A DNA stretch of 51,019 nucleotides from Acidimicrobiia bacterium (lineage in GTDB: Bacteria; Actinomycetota; Acidimicrobiia; Acidimicrobiales; Aldehydirespiratoraceae), in contig JAUIML010000004.1 in NCBI GenBank assembly GCA_030432715.1, positions 1 through 51,019 of the forward strand, read 5' to 3'. Both the position numbers and the translations under genes were made by a program. Below the pieces are notes generated by a model that was not told the origin of the DNA, made no database searches, and saw nothing but the letters and a program-made list of their open reading frames with translations. Below, piece after piece: positions 31,101 to 39,071 of this stretch (the stretch's first letter is position 1; each line of letters starts with the position of its first letter).

Positions 31101-32733
31101 GCGACCCGGCCCGTCCTCGCACCACTCCAGCCACGCGGTCGTAGACGATCCGGGGCCGCAACTCGGAGAACTCCTCCGAGGGATAGGTGCCGGAGAGCAG
31201 GTCGAGCACGTTGCCGAGCACTTCGTCGGAGAGGTCGTTGAAGTTGGCGCTCCGGCGCACGACGGCGGCGAGTTCGTCGACGTCCCAGTCGTCCATCGCA
31301 CACATCGCCACGACCTGTTGGGCGAGCACATCGAGTGGATTCCGCGGGTAGTGGGTCTCCTCGATGAGTCCCTGGTGCATGCGGTCGACGACCACCGCGG
31401 CTTCGACGAGATCGGCGCGGTGCTTCGGGAAGATCTTGCCGCGGCTCGGCTCGCCCACCTGGTGTCCGGCCCGCCCGATCCGCTGCATCCCCGACGCGAC
31501 CGAGCCGGGACTCGCGACCTGGATCACGAGATCGACCGCGCCCATGTCGATGCCCAACTCGAGCGACGACGTGGCGACGAGGCCCTTGAGGTCACCGCGT
31601 TTGAGCTCGTCCTCGATCTGGAGGCGCCGCTCGCGGGACAAGGAGCCGTGATGGGCCTTGACCAACTCCTCGCCCTCGATCGCGCTGGTGCCGGTCTGCT
31701 CGTCGCCGGCCCCCACCACGACCGGCGGAGGAGGCAGCGACATGCCCTCCTCGAGCGCCCGCTTCTCGAGCGACAGCTCGTTGAGCCGCGTGGCCAGACG
31801 TTCGCTCAGGCGGCGGGCGTTCGAGAAGATGAGTGTGGAGTGGTGGGTCTCGACCAGCTCCAGCAGCCGCGGATGGATCGACGGCCAGATGCTGCGTCGC
31901 CCGGGGGTGGCTGCGGCCGGACCGTCGATCGGTGGCTCGACCCGCTCGCCCAGCGCGCCCATGTCGTCGATCGGCACCACGACCTCGACATCGAGCTCCT
32001 TGCGGGCCCCCGCATCGACGATCGTGACGGGTCGCGGGGTGATCGACCCGTCGTCACTCGTCGTCGCGCCTCCCAGGAAGCGGGCGATCTCGTCGAGCGG
32101 GCGCTGCGTGGCCGACAGCGCGATGCGCTGCGGTGGTCGCTCGGTGAGCTCCTCGAGCCGCTCGAGCGAGAGCATCAGGTGGGCACCACGCTTGGTGCCG
32201 GCCATGGCGTGGATCTCGTCGATGATCACGTGCTGGACGTTGGCCAGCGTCTCGCGGGCCTTCGAGGTCAGCATCAGGTAGAGCGACTCGGGGGTGGTGA
32301 TCAGGATGTCGGGCGGATGGCGGACGAGTTGGCGACGCTCCCGCGTGGGCGTGTCGCCGGTGCGGATTCCGACCGTGGGAGTGTGCACCGACTCGCCCGA
32401 TCGTGCGGCGGCGAAGCCGATGCCCTTGAGCGGCGCTCGGAGGTTCTTCTCGACATCGACGGCGAGGGCTCGAAGGGGCGACAGGTAGACGACTCGGGTG
32501 CGCCGTTGCTCCTCTTCGGGCACCGGGTCGACGGCGAGTCGGTCGAGCGCCCAGAGGAACGCCGAGAGGGTCTTGCCGGTACCGGTGGGCGCGAGGATGA
32601 GCGTGTGGTCGCCGTCGGCGATCGCGGGCCACCCGGCAACCTGCGGCGGAGTGGGCGCCTCGAACGTGGAACGGAACCACTCGCGCACCGGCGTCGAGAA
32701 TCGGGCCAGTGCTTGCGTGGCGTCGTCCGGCAT
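28186..32733 (-). CDS. lhr: Lhr-type large ATP-dependent helicase
   Basis: A 1515-aa superfamily 2 helicase, matching the ~1500-aa length of mycobacterial Lhr. Walker A is LAPTGTGKTLSAF (~47-59), motif Ia is LSPLRALAVDVEKNLRAPL, motif II is DEIH, motif III is SAT, and the RecA2 motifs include TSSLELGIDMGAVDLVIQVASPGSVASGMQRIGRAGH. A winged helix and a long C-terminal region follow. The family translocates 3' to 5' on single-stranded DNA and unwinds RNA:DNA hybrids; it belongs to the DNA-damage response in mycobacteria. It has its own leaderless-type promoter. Confidence 0.95.
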   Translation of the reverse strand: MPDDATQALARFSTPVREWFRSTFEAPTPPQVAGWPAIADGDHTLILAPTGTGKTLSAFLWALDRLAVDPVPEEEQRRTRVVYLSPLRALAVDVEKNLRAPLKGIGFAAARSGESVHTPTVGIRTGDTPTRERRQLVRHPPDILITTPESLYLMLTSKARETLANVQHVIIDEIHAMAGTKRGAHLMLSLERLEELTERPPQRIALSATQRPLDEIARFLGGATTSDDGSITPRPVTIVDAGARKELDVEVVVPIDDMGALGERVEPPIDGPAAATPGRRSIWPSIHPRLLELVETHHSTLIFSNARRLSERLATRLNELSLEKRALEEGMSLPPPPVVVGAGDEQTGTSAIEGEELVKAHHGSLSRERRLQIEDELKRGDLKGLVATSSLELGIDMGAVDLVIQVASPGSVASGMQRIGRAGHQVGEPSRGKIFPKHRADLVEAAVVVDRMHQGLIEETHYPRNPLDVLAQQVVAMCAMDDWDVDELAAVVRRSANFNDLSDEVLGNVLDLLSGTYPSEEFSELRPRIVYDRVAGVVRGRAGSQRLAVTNAGTIPDRGLFGVFLPDGTRVGELDEEMVYESRVGETFLLGASTWRIEDITFERVVVTPAPGQPGKMPFWHGDGPGRPLELGRAIGAFVREIREEEDPLPRLRERHGLDELAAQNLIAYLEEQFEVAGAVPDDRQIVVERFRDELGDWRVCILTPFGAQIHAPWGMALQARLGEQWGTDVELMWSDDGIVMRLPEALDTLPVDELLFDPDEIDDLIIGRLPDTAMFASRFRECSARALLLPRRRPDQRTPLWQQRQRAADLLSVAAKYPSFPMLLEATRECVNDVFDLPALRQVMTDLRSRRIRVVPVETTKASPFAQSLLFSWIAVYMYEGDAPIAERRAAALALDRDLLRDLLGAEELRELLSAEVLADLELELQRLVEGRRARDRDELHDLLRTLGPLTHVDLEARAVEGADVSGWVRQLLEERRVIEVRIADAERFAASDDASRLRDAIGVALPVGLPAVFTDPVDDPLGDLCRRYARTHGPFLARDVARWLGVGVDRVTVALETLLTEGRLVRGEFRPGGVEREYCDDDVLRQLRRRSLAELRHEIEPVEAEALARFLPAWQGVGGRRRGLDGLAEVLAQLQGTPIAASVLEADVLPARLAGYQPSDLDTLCTSGEVVWIGAGAVGANDGRVRLLFRDQAGLLAPVADEVPADPVHEAVRAHLADRGASFWPEIVGAVAAAALPYDDVSVLAALWDLVWAGEITNDTLAPLRSLVTGAATDRRRGSGARRRRPRPGGVNRLGPPAAAGRWSLVAPLRMPTPTPTETAHARAHQLLDRYGVLTREAALGEGHEGGFAGVYPLLKALEERGEVRRGYFVAGLGAAQFALPGAVDRLRGAREANPDTEPVVLAATDPAQPYGAALPWPETSGRPVRAAGAHVVLHDGRPLVELERGGRSLITFPGADEGPAWIGALQELVKNGRLPKLEIAKVDGEAVRETPWAARLESAGFSAGYRGMTFRG

Positions 32734-32739
32734 GGCCTG

Positions 32740-32745
32740 AACCTA
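32740..32745 (-). promoter_or_regulatory. -10 box (TAGGTT) of lhr, leaderless pattern
   Basis: TAGGTT on the - strand, then 6 bases to ATG 32733, within the 41-base gap behind the membrane glycosyltransferase gene. Confidence 0.5.
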
Positions 32746-32774
32746 CCGACCCCTGGTGACAACGTCCTGCGGCG

Positions 32775-34409
32775 TCACGGCGGAGGCTCCTCGAGATTGG
32801 CGAAGACCAGGGCGTAGCGCAGTCCCCGGATCTCGACCTCGGCGACGGGCTCGCGCCCGTTCGCGACGCGCTCGATCAGGGTCGGGTCGCGCTGCCACTT
32901 GCTGACATACACGACGGTGTAGTCGGCGGTCACGGCGACCAACTGGCCGTCGTCGTCGATCCCGACAGGGAGTCCGAGACACTCGAAACCGAAGAAGGCA
33001 TAGATGCCGATGCCGTCGGCGGACACTCCCTCGCAGTCGCCGTCCTCCAACTCGCGGATGGTGTCGGCGACTCGGTCCATACCGTCGTCCCAACCGATCA
33101 GGAGATTGCCCGCCGCGGTGTCGGCGCCGCCGAGGCCGGGGTTGTAGTAGGCGAGTCCGTAGGGGGCCACCGCCCAGCTGTACAACGCCACACCAGTCAC
33201 CGCGACGAGCGCGGCTCGCCCGGCTCCACGCCGGTGTTTCGGCGGGATCCGGATGGTCGACGCGCCGAGACCGGCGACGAGGAACAGCGGGAAGAGCAGG
33301 AGCAGTCCGTACCGGTCGAACTGCTTGGCCGCCGCGCTGAACGTGAGCCACAGCGGGAGCGTTCCGATCAGGAGGATCAACGCCGCCCGGCGTGTCGCGG
33401 CGCGGGCGAGCGCGATCGGCACCAACGCGATCACCGCAGCCAGTGCCCAAGGCGTCATCCGCAGCGGAAGCACGTAGAAGTAGAAGGACGGGCCGGGGGT
33501 CTGGGTAACCTCCCCGCGGTAGAACTGGGTGTGGCCGGCGGTCCCCAACTCGGCCGAGCCGCGGAGATTCGCGAACTGGTCGCCGAAGTCGGCCGCGATG
33601 GCCGGCCACGAGAGCGGGACGGAGACGAGTGCGACACCGGCGGCGACCGCGGTCACGCGTGCGATGTCACCGAGCGGCAGCGTCGTCCGCTCAGTGGCGA
33701 CGTCCGTGTCACGCTGCGACTCCACGATGGCCAGGCCGACGATGACCAGGACGAGCGGTCCGTAGCCGAGGCCGGAGATCTTCGTGAGCGGAGCCTGGGC
33801 CAGCAGACCACCCGCCACCGCGCCCAGCAGCATGGGCCGGGCGCTCCGACGCTCGGGGTCCGGTACGCCGAGGGCCAGGGCCAGGGCGACCGCACCGGTG
33901 AGGCCGAAGAGCGCAGTGAGATGGTCGGTGTGGAGGACGGAGCCGAGCCCCACCACCCAGGGCTCCGTGGCGATGACGACAGCGGTGAACCCGGCCGCCA
34001 CCACTCCGACCCATCGCCACACCAGCGCGAACAGCAGCGCGATGAGCGCCGAGTTCACGAGCGCGGCCAGCACCTGCGCGATCTCCAGCACCTCGAAGCG
34101 GTTGGAGATGTCGCCACCCGCGTCGGTGATGCCGACGGCGCCGCCGAGATTCCACAGCCACCGGGCGAGGGTGCCGATCCACATCACGATTGCGCCCGGC
34201 ATCGTCGCCGGTTCGCCGAGACTGGCCGTCATCTCGCTGGGATCACCGTCGAGGAGAGCTTGCGAGAAGCGTTGCGAACGACGCAGCCAGGTGGGTTCGT
34301 CGGTCGTCATGAAGTTGCCCGTCGTTCGGATCCGGGGCAACGCGGCGAGCAGGAACACCGCGACCACTGCTGCCCGGCGGGGGCGGGACTGCGGGGCAGG
34401 GGCGTTCAT
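32775..34409 (-). CDS. GT-C-type membrane glycosyltransferase (PMT/ArnT-like)
   Basis: A 544-aa polytopic protein. A first helix (AAVVAVFLLAALPRI) is followed by the loop NFMTTDEPTWLRRSQRFSQAL, whose Asp-Glu pair is the expected catalytic/metal site of lipid-phosphosugar-dependent GT-C enzymes. About ten more helices follow, then a soluble C-terminal domain of ~130 residues (from GLGGADTAAGNLLIGWDDG). It should act on the outer face of the membrane with a polyprenyl-phosphate sugar. ATG 34409 is chosen since helix 1 follows directly; the longer frame upstream is Pro/Arg noise. It diverges from the DtxR-family gene, 56 bases away. Confidence 0.8.
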   Translation of the reverse strand: MNAPAPQSRPRRAAVVAVFLLAALPRIRTTGNFMTTDEPTWLRRSQRFSQALLDGDPSEMTASLGEPATMPGAIVMWIGTLARWLWNLGGAVGITDAGGDISNRFEVLEIAQVLAALVNSALIALLFALVWRWVGVVAAGFTAVVIATEPWVVGLGSVLHTDHLTALFGLTGAVALALALGVPDPERRSARPMLLGAVAGGLLAQAPLTKISGLGYGPLVLVIVGLAIVESQRDTDVATERTTLPLGDIARVTAVAAGVALVSVPLSWPAIAADFGDQFANLRGSAELGTAGHTQFYRGEVTQTPGPSFYFYVLPLRMTPWALAAVIALVPIALARAATRRAALILLIGTLPLWLTFSAAAKQFDRYGLLLLFPLFLVAGLGASTIRIPPKHRRGAGRAALVAVTGVALYSWAVAPYGLAYYNPGLGGADTAAGNLLIGWDDGMDRVADTIRELEDGDCEGVSADGIGIYAFFGFECLGLPVGIDDDGQLVAVTADYTVVYVSKWQRDPTLIERVANGREPVAEVEIRGLRYALVFANLEEPPP

Positions 34410-34453
34410 GCTGGTGCAGGGTGGCACAGCGGGTTCGAGAAGCAAAGCCGCTC

Positions 34454-34459
34454 TAGACT
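34454..34459 (+). promoter_or_regulatory. -10 box (TAGACT) of the DtxR-family gene, leaderless pattern
   Basis: TAGACT, then 6 bases to ATG 34466. No dyad like the two at the fbp promoters is present here, so strong self-repression is not indicated. Confidence 0.45.
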
Positions 34460-34465
34460 GAGGCC

Positions 34466-35134
34466 ATGGCCGAGTACGAGTCGCCCGAGTGGCACCCCGC
34501 ATTCGAGGAGTACTGCGAGACGATCTTCGAACTCGACGAAGACGACTTCGACGTCATCCAGGCCCGTATCGCCGAACGGCTCGAGGTCTCGCGGCCGGCC
34601 GTGTCGGAGATGGTCAAGCGCATGGAGGCCGAGGGTCTGATCGAGGCCGGGCGCCAGATCACCCTCACCGAGACCGGCCGCGAACTGGCCGAGACCGTCG
34701 TGCGCCGCCACCGGCTCGCCGAGTGCTTCCTCACCGACATCCTCGGCCTCTCATGGGCCGATGCCCACCAGGAAGCAGGCAAGTGGGAGCACGTCATCTC
34801 CCCGGTCGTCGAGGCGGCGATGATGGCCCGGCTCGACGACCCCACCACGTGCCCGCACGGCAACCCGATCCCGGGCACCGGCTACGAAGCGCCCAATCTG
34901 GTCACGCTCGACTCGATCCGTGTCGGCGACGCGTTCACGGTTCACCGGATCCCCGAGGAGCTCGAGTTCCTCGAGGGCATGCTCGACTTCCTCGAGCAGT
35001 CGTCGATCACTCCCGGCTCCAAGGGCCGGATGAAGGCCATGTCCCCCGACGGCACCGCAACCGTCGAGATCGAGGGCGCGGCCGTGGGGGTCGGCGAGTT
35101 CGCCAGCGCCCGGATCATGGTCACCACCGGCTGA
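34466..35134 (+). CDS. DtxR/MntR-family metal-dependent transcriptional regulator
   Basis: A 222-aa protein. The N-terminal winged helix (DFDVIQARIAERLEVSRPAVSEMVKRMEAEGLIEAGRQITLTETGRELAETVVRRHRLAECFLTDILGL) matches the DtxR HTH plus the start of the dimerisation helix. The metal-binding region includes EAGKWEHVISPVVEAAMMARLDDPTTCPHGNPIP, with Glu, His and Cys ligands placed as in DtxR/IdeR. The last ~75 residues form the SH3-like FeoA-type domain. Loaded with Fe(II) or Mn(II) it should repress uptake genes. It stands tail-to-tail with the Fe(III) transporter, whose two promoters carry matching dyads. Confidence 0.93.
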   Translation: MAEYESPEWHPAFEEYCETIFELDEDDFDVIQARIAERLEVSRPAVSEMVKRMEAEGLIEAGRQITLTETGRELAETVVRRHRLAECFLTDILGLSWADAHQEAGKWEHVISPVVEAAMMARLDDPTTCPHGNPIPGTGYEAPNLVTLDSIRVGDAFTVHRIPEELEFLEGMLDFLEQSSITPGSKGRMKAMSPDGTATVEIEGAAVGVGEFASARIMVTTG

Positions 35135-35156
35135 ACCGCGGCGGTGTCGTCGGGTC

Positions 35157-36794
35157 TCAGTAGTGCTCGAGCCGCCGGAGGACCACCGCCCAGGTGAGCA
35201 CGGCCGAGACCGCGACGAGGGCCAACGACGCGAGCGCACCCTGGGCGAGGGCACCGCTCTCGCCGGCGCTCCATATCTCGGTGGCCAGGGTCTCGAACCC
35301 GGCCGGCGCCAGCAGCTTGGTGGCCGGGAGTTCCTTCATCGTCGACAGCATGACGAGGCCCGCGCCGGCGAGGAGCCCGGGTGTCATGAGGGGGAGTTCG
35401 ATGGTGAACAGCCGTCGGATCCGGCCGGCCCCGAGCGTCGCCGCGGCATCGCCGAGGCGGGCCGGCACCGCTCCCACGGCAACCTGAGCGGCTCGGGTCG
35501 CCTGGGCACCGAAGTGCAGCACGTAGGCGAGGATCAACAGCGGGAACGTCTGGTACCAGCGTTGGATGATCGGCGCATCGATCGCCCAGAACACGATCGA
35601 CAGGGCGATGACCACTCCCGGGAGCGCGAACCCGGCGACCACCATGGAGTTGGCGGTGCCGCCGACCTTGCTGCGGTAGCGGGCCGTCAGCCAGGCCACG
35701 GGGAGCACGACGGCGACGGCGATCGCCGCGGTGATCAGACCCGCCTGCGCAGTGTGGACGGCGGGCTCGACGAGCTCGCCGAGGTCGGTGCCGAGCCCGA
35801 TGGTGTCGGAGTCGGCCCGCAGCCCCCGCCAGGCCCAGAAGCCGAACACCGCCACCGGGCCGACCAGCGCGTTGCCCAGTACGACGACGACACCGAGCAG
35901 GGCCGGCCACTTCCAGCGACCCAACGGCACGGTGAGGGCGTCGCGCGTCCGGACGACCTCGATCCGCTGCCGACGGCGATGGAGGGCCCGTTCGGCCCCG
36001 ACCACGGCGAGGGCGACGACGCCGAGCACGAGCGAGAGTCCCATCGCCCGAGGCTGGTCGAACAGCCGGTCCGAGTAGATGTCGCGGGTGAGCGTGTCGT
36101 AGCGCAGGAGGTTGACGGCCCCCCAGTCGCTGATCGTGTAGAGGAACACGAGCAGGGCTCCGGCCCAGATGGCCCCGGAGATCTGCGGGAGGACCACCGT
36201 GCGGAAGACCCCCCAGGGCGAACGCCCGAGGATCCGAGCCGACTCCTCGAGCGAGGGCGACAGCGACGCGAGACGAGCAGCGACGGGCAGGTACACGTAG
36301 GGATAGGTGAAGAGTGTGAGCACCACCCAGGCTCCGCGGAACCCCGTCATGTCGGGGAGGTCGTCGATGCCGATGGGCGACAGGATCTCCTCGACGAGAC
36401 CGCCGGTGGCGAAGGCGGCGATGAGGGCCGTGGCACCGACGAAGCTCGGGAACACGAGCGGCAACGGCGACAGCACGCGCAGGAGGCGACGGCCGGGAAG
36501 GTCGGTGCGGATGGTGAGCCACGCCAGTCCGGTGCCGATCACCATCGACGCGGCGGCGACGGAGGTGCCGAGCCACAGCGACCGACGCAGCGGCTCCCAG
36601 GTGTCGGCCGACCAGATGATGGTCCCGAGATCGGTGCCGAGGTCGAGGTTGCGCGACACGACATAGGCGAAGGGCCCGAGGAAGACGACGCCGGTGAGGA
36701 CGGCGAGGAACAGCAAACCGACCGGCGGGCGCACGCGCGCACCGTCGGTCGGGGCTGCCGAGGCCGGAGTGGTCGCGCTACTGGACGAGGCCAC
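35157..36794 (-). CDS. fbpB: Fe(III) ABC transporter permease (FbpB/SfuB-like)
   Basis: A 545-aa permease made of two fused halves of six helices each, as in FbpB/SfuB. Each half has an EAA-type loop facing the ATPase (ESARILGRSPWGVFRTVVLPQISGAIWAG; DAAATLGAGRIRRLFTIELPLMTPGLLAG). It moves iron delivered by the binding lipoprotein encoded just upstream. GTG 36794 overlaps that gene's end by 17 bases, so translation is coupled. Convergent with the DtxR-family gene; a short ACCGC/GCGGT dyad (35136-35146) lies between their stops. Confidence 0.92.
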   Translation of the reverse strand: MASSSSATTPASAAPTDGARVRPPVGLLFLAVLTGVVFLGPFAYVVSRNLDLGTDLGTIIWSADTWEPLRRSLWLGTSVAAASMVIGTGLAWLTIRTDLPGRRLLRVLSPLPLVFPSFVGATALIAAFATGGLVEEILSPIGIDDLPDMTGFRGAWVVLTLFTYPYVYLPVAARLASLSPSLEESARILGRSPWGVFRTVVLPQISGAIWAGALLVFLYTISDWGAVNLLRYDTLTRDIYSDRLFDQPRAMGLSLVLGVVALAVVGAERALHRRRQRIEVVRTRDALTVPLGRWKWPALLGVVVVLGNALVGPVAVFGFWAWRGLRADSDTIGLGTDLGELVEPAVHTAQAGLITAAIAVAVVLPVAWLTARYRSKVGGTANSMVVAGFALPGVVIALSIVFWAIDAPIIQRWYQTFPLLILAYVLHFGAQATRAAQVAVGAVPARLGDAAATLGAGRIRRLFTIELPLMTPGLLAGAGLVMLSTMKELPATKLLAPAGFETLATEIWSAGESGALAQGALASLALVAVSAVLTWAVVLRRLEHY

Positions 36795-37842
36795 TCTCTC
36801 GGATCAGTTCGATCGTGCCGGTGAGGCCTTCACCGAGTGCGGAGAGCTCGATGGTGTCGGTGGCGTAGCCGTCGAGGGGCGGGAGCCCCTCGGGTGCCGC
36901 AACGCCCGGCAACAGCGGATATTCCTGGGTCTCGGCGGCGAAGGTCGCCTGTGCGTTCTCGCTGAGGAGGAAGGCCAGGAGCTGCTCGGCTTCGGTCTTG
37001 GCGTCGGAGGACTCGAGCACCGCCCCACCGGTGACGATCACGAGCGATCCGAGGTCGCCGCTGTCGAGGAAGTGGTTGACGCTGGGCAGCGAACTGTCGG
37101 CTTCGAGGGCCCGGAGGTTGTAGTAGTGGTTCACCAGCCCCATCGGGATCTCACCACGGCCGACCGCTTCCACGATCGCGGAGTTCTTGGGATAGTTCGG
37201 CGAGTTGTTGGCCGCCATACCCTCGAGCCATTCGCGGGTGGCGTCGTCGCCGAGCTCGCTGCGCATCGCGGTGACGAAGTCCTGGAACGAGCCGTTGTCG
37301 GGCGCCACGCCCACCCGGCCGTCGTAGACGGGGTCGGTCAGCTCGAGCACCGACGACGGAAGATCGGCGGGATCGACGAGTTCGGAGTTGTAGACGATGA
37401 CCCGGACGCGGCCGGTGATGCCGACCCAGGTGTCGTCGCTCGCGGCGAACCCGTCGTCGACGAGACCGGTGAGCGAGCTGTCGAGCGGGGCGAGCCGGCC
37501 TTCTCCGGCCAGGAGGCCCAGGGCGCCGGGGCTCTGCGAGATGAAGACGTCGGCCGGCGAGTTGTCGCCCTCGGTCTGGATCAGCAGGGCGAGGTCGGCC
37601 GAGCCCTCGTAGCGGGCGGTGACCTCGATCCCGGTCTCTTCGGTGAAGGCATCGAGCAGCGGCTCGATGAGGTCCTGGTCGCGACCCGAGTAGACGGTGA
37701 TCGACGACGCGCCCTCGCTGCCGTCGCCACCGCCGTCGTCGGCGGCGCCACTGTCGTCGTCACCGCAGGCGGTGGCCAACAGTGCCAGGGCGAGAAGCGC
37801 GGCCAGGAACCGCACGGTCGATTTGGTGAGTGATGTCGTCAT
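36778..37842 (-). CDS. fbpA: Fe(III)-binding lipoprotein of ABC transporter (FbpA-like)
   Basis: A 354-aa extracellular-solute-binding lipoprotein. The signal peptide ends in lipobox LLATAC with Cys26, followed by an acidic/Gly linker. The family start ITVYSGRDQDLIEPLLDAFTEETGIEVTARYEGSADL is clear. The C-lobe contains VNHYYNLRAL, whose paired tyrosines are the usual Fe(III) ligands. ATG 37842 is chosen: the hydrophobic signal follows, and TAGGTT lies 7 bases upstream. The gene is separated from the ATPase gene by a 58-base gap holding a DtxR-type dyad. Confidence 0.94.
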   Translation of the reverse strand: MTTSLTKSTVRFLAALLALALLATACGDDDSGAADDGGGDGSEGASSITVYSGRDQDLIEPLLDAFTEETGIEVTARYEGSADLALLIQTEGDNSPADVFISQSPGALGLLAGEGRLAPLDSSLTGLVDDGFAASDDTWVGITGRVRVIVYNSELVDPADLPSSVLELTDPVYDGRVGVAPDNGSFQDFVTAMRSELGDDATREWLEGMAANNSPNYPKNSAIVEAVGRGEIPMGLVNHYYNLRALEADSSLPSVNHFLDSGDLGSLVIVTGGAVLESSDAKTEAEQLLAFLLSENAQATFAAETQEYPLLPGVAAPEGLPPLDGYATDTIELSALGEGLTGTIELIRESGLVQ

Positions 37843-37849
37843 GAGCGCG

Positions 37850-37890
37850 AACCTACACAGACTCCGTGGGATGTTAGGTATTCCTAACAT
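37850..37890 (-). promoter_or_regulatory. fbpA promoter with DtxR-type operator
   Basis: The 20-bp perfect dyad ATGTTAGGTATTCCTAACAT (37871-37890; 8-bp arms, 4-bp spacer) matches the TTAGG-N4-CCTAA core of DtxR/MntR boxes. A -10 TAGGTT (37855-37850 on the - strand) follows, then 7 bases to ATG 37842. A bound repressor would cover the -35 region. Confidence 0.72.
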
Positions 37891-37900
37891 GTGATGTTCG

Positions 37901-38971
37901 TCACACCTTCGCCGCCGGCTCCGGCGCGTAGGCGATCGTCGGACCCCCGCGATAGGTGACGGCGACCCGATCGCCCACCCGATGGGCCGGCGCACCCGTG
38001 ACCCGGCTGCGCAGGAGAGTCCCGTCGGCCAGGCGCACCGTGGAGAGAGCGTCGTGGCCGTAGTACTCGACGTCGATCACGACGGCGTTCTCGCCGTCGG
38101 ACAGCGCGAGCTCCTCGGGACGGACCATGACCCGGACCGGGCCGGTGTACTCGTCGACCAGGCCGACCACGCCGATGGCGGTATCGGCTCGGCGACCCGT
38201 CGCCCGGCCGTCGAGGAGTTCGGCCTCGCCGACGAACGCGGCGAGCCACGGATCGACCGGATTGCGGTAGAGCTCGGCCGGCGACGCCTGCTGGACGACC
38301 CTCCCGTCACGCATGACCGCGACCTGGTCGCCCAGCACGAACGCCTCGTCCTGGTCGTGGGTGACGAACAGCGCCGTCACCGACAGCTCACGGAGGAGTT
38401 GGGCGACCTCCGCGCGGACGTCGGCCCGGAGGTTGGTGTCGAGACTGGAGAACGGCTCGTCGAGGAGCAGGACCCGGGGCTGGGGAGCGAGGGCACGGGC
38501 GAGCGCCACCCGCTGCTGCTGACCGCCCGAGAGCGAGCCGGGCAAACGGTGGGCGAGATCGCTCACCCCCACCATCTCGAGCAGGGCGCCGATGCGGGCA
38601 TCGGTTTCGGGATTGCGCCGGCCGAGCCGGCGAGGGCGCAGGGCGCGCGGCAGCCCGTAGGCGACATTGGCCGCCACGGTCAGGTGCGGGAACAGGGCCC
38701 AGTCCTGGAACACGAGGCCGACCCGGCGATCCTCGGCGGGCACGTGCACGCCCGCACCGACCACCCGGTGACCGCCGAGCCAGATCTCTCCGCTGTCGAG
38801 CTGCTGGAGCCCTGCGATGGCGCGCAGCAGCGTGGTCTTGCCACACCCACTGGGGCCGAGAATGGCCGTCTGGCTCCCGGCCGGCGCCTCGAGCGCCACA
38901 CCCCGCAGAACGGCCGCGCCGCCGAGCTCCACGCACGCATCGCGTACCGCAACTCCCGGAGTGTCAGGCAT
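37901..38971 (-). CDS. fbpC: Fe(III) ABC transporter ATP-binding protein (FbpC-like)
   Basis: A 356-aa ATPase. Walker A is GPSGCGKTT (39-47), the signature is LSGGQQQRVALARALA, Walker B is VLLLDEPFSSLD, and the switch is THDQDEAFVLGD. The C-terminal ~100 residues form a TOBE regulatory domain (VRVMVRPEELALSDGENAVVIDVEYYGHDALSTV). It energises the FbpB permease. It is read before fbpA but fbpA has its own promoter, so the two units can be tuned separately. ATG 38971 starts a likely leaderless mRNA. Confidence 0.93.
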   Translation of the reverse strand: MPDTPGVAVRDACVELGGAAVLRGVALEAPAGSQTAILGPSGCGKTTLLRAIAGLQQLDSGEIWLGGHRVVGAGVHVPAEDRRVGLVFQDWALFPHLTVAANVAYGLPRALRPRRLGRRNPETDARIGALLEMVGVSDLAHRLPGSLSGGQQQRVALARALAPQPRVLLLDEPFSSLDTNLRADVRAEVAQLLRELSVTALFVTHDQDEAFVLGDQVAVMRDGRVVQQASPAELYRNPVDPWLAAFVGEAELLDGRATGRRADTAIGVVGLVDEYTGPVRVMVRPEELALSDGENAVVIDVEYYGHDALSTVRLADGTLLRSRVTGAPAHRVGDRVAVTYRGGPTIAYAPEPAAKV

Positions 38972-38984
38972 GCCTTACACCGTA
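38962..38984 (-). promoter_or_regulatory. fbpC promoter with DtxR-type operator over the transcription start
   Basis: On the - strand TACGGT (38984-38979) is the -10, and 7 bases later comes ATG 38971 (leaderless pattern). The 18-bp dyad TGTCAGGCATGCCTTACA (38962-38979, one mismatched pair) overlaps the end of the -10 and the start codon. It shares the TGT.AGGnnnnCCT.ACA pattern with the fbpA dyad. Confidence 0.65.
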
Positions 38985-39071
38985 CCGGCGGGGCGCTTCA
39001 GACAGAAACCCGGCGACCACCGTTCGCGAGCGGTCGGTCACCGCCCGCGTGGGAGGCGGGACGCGTCCGAA

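Noticed and set aside
28423-32817. Long + strand frames opposite the lhr gene (444 and 980 codons)
   Set aside because: They are mirror frames of a well-conserved helicase and show no recognisable domains.
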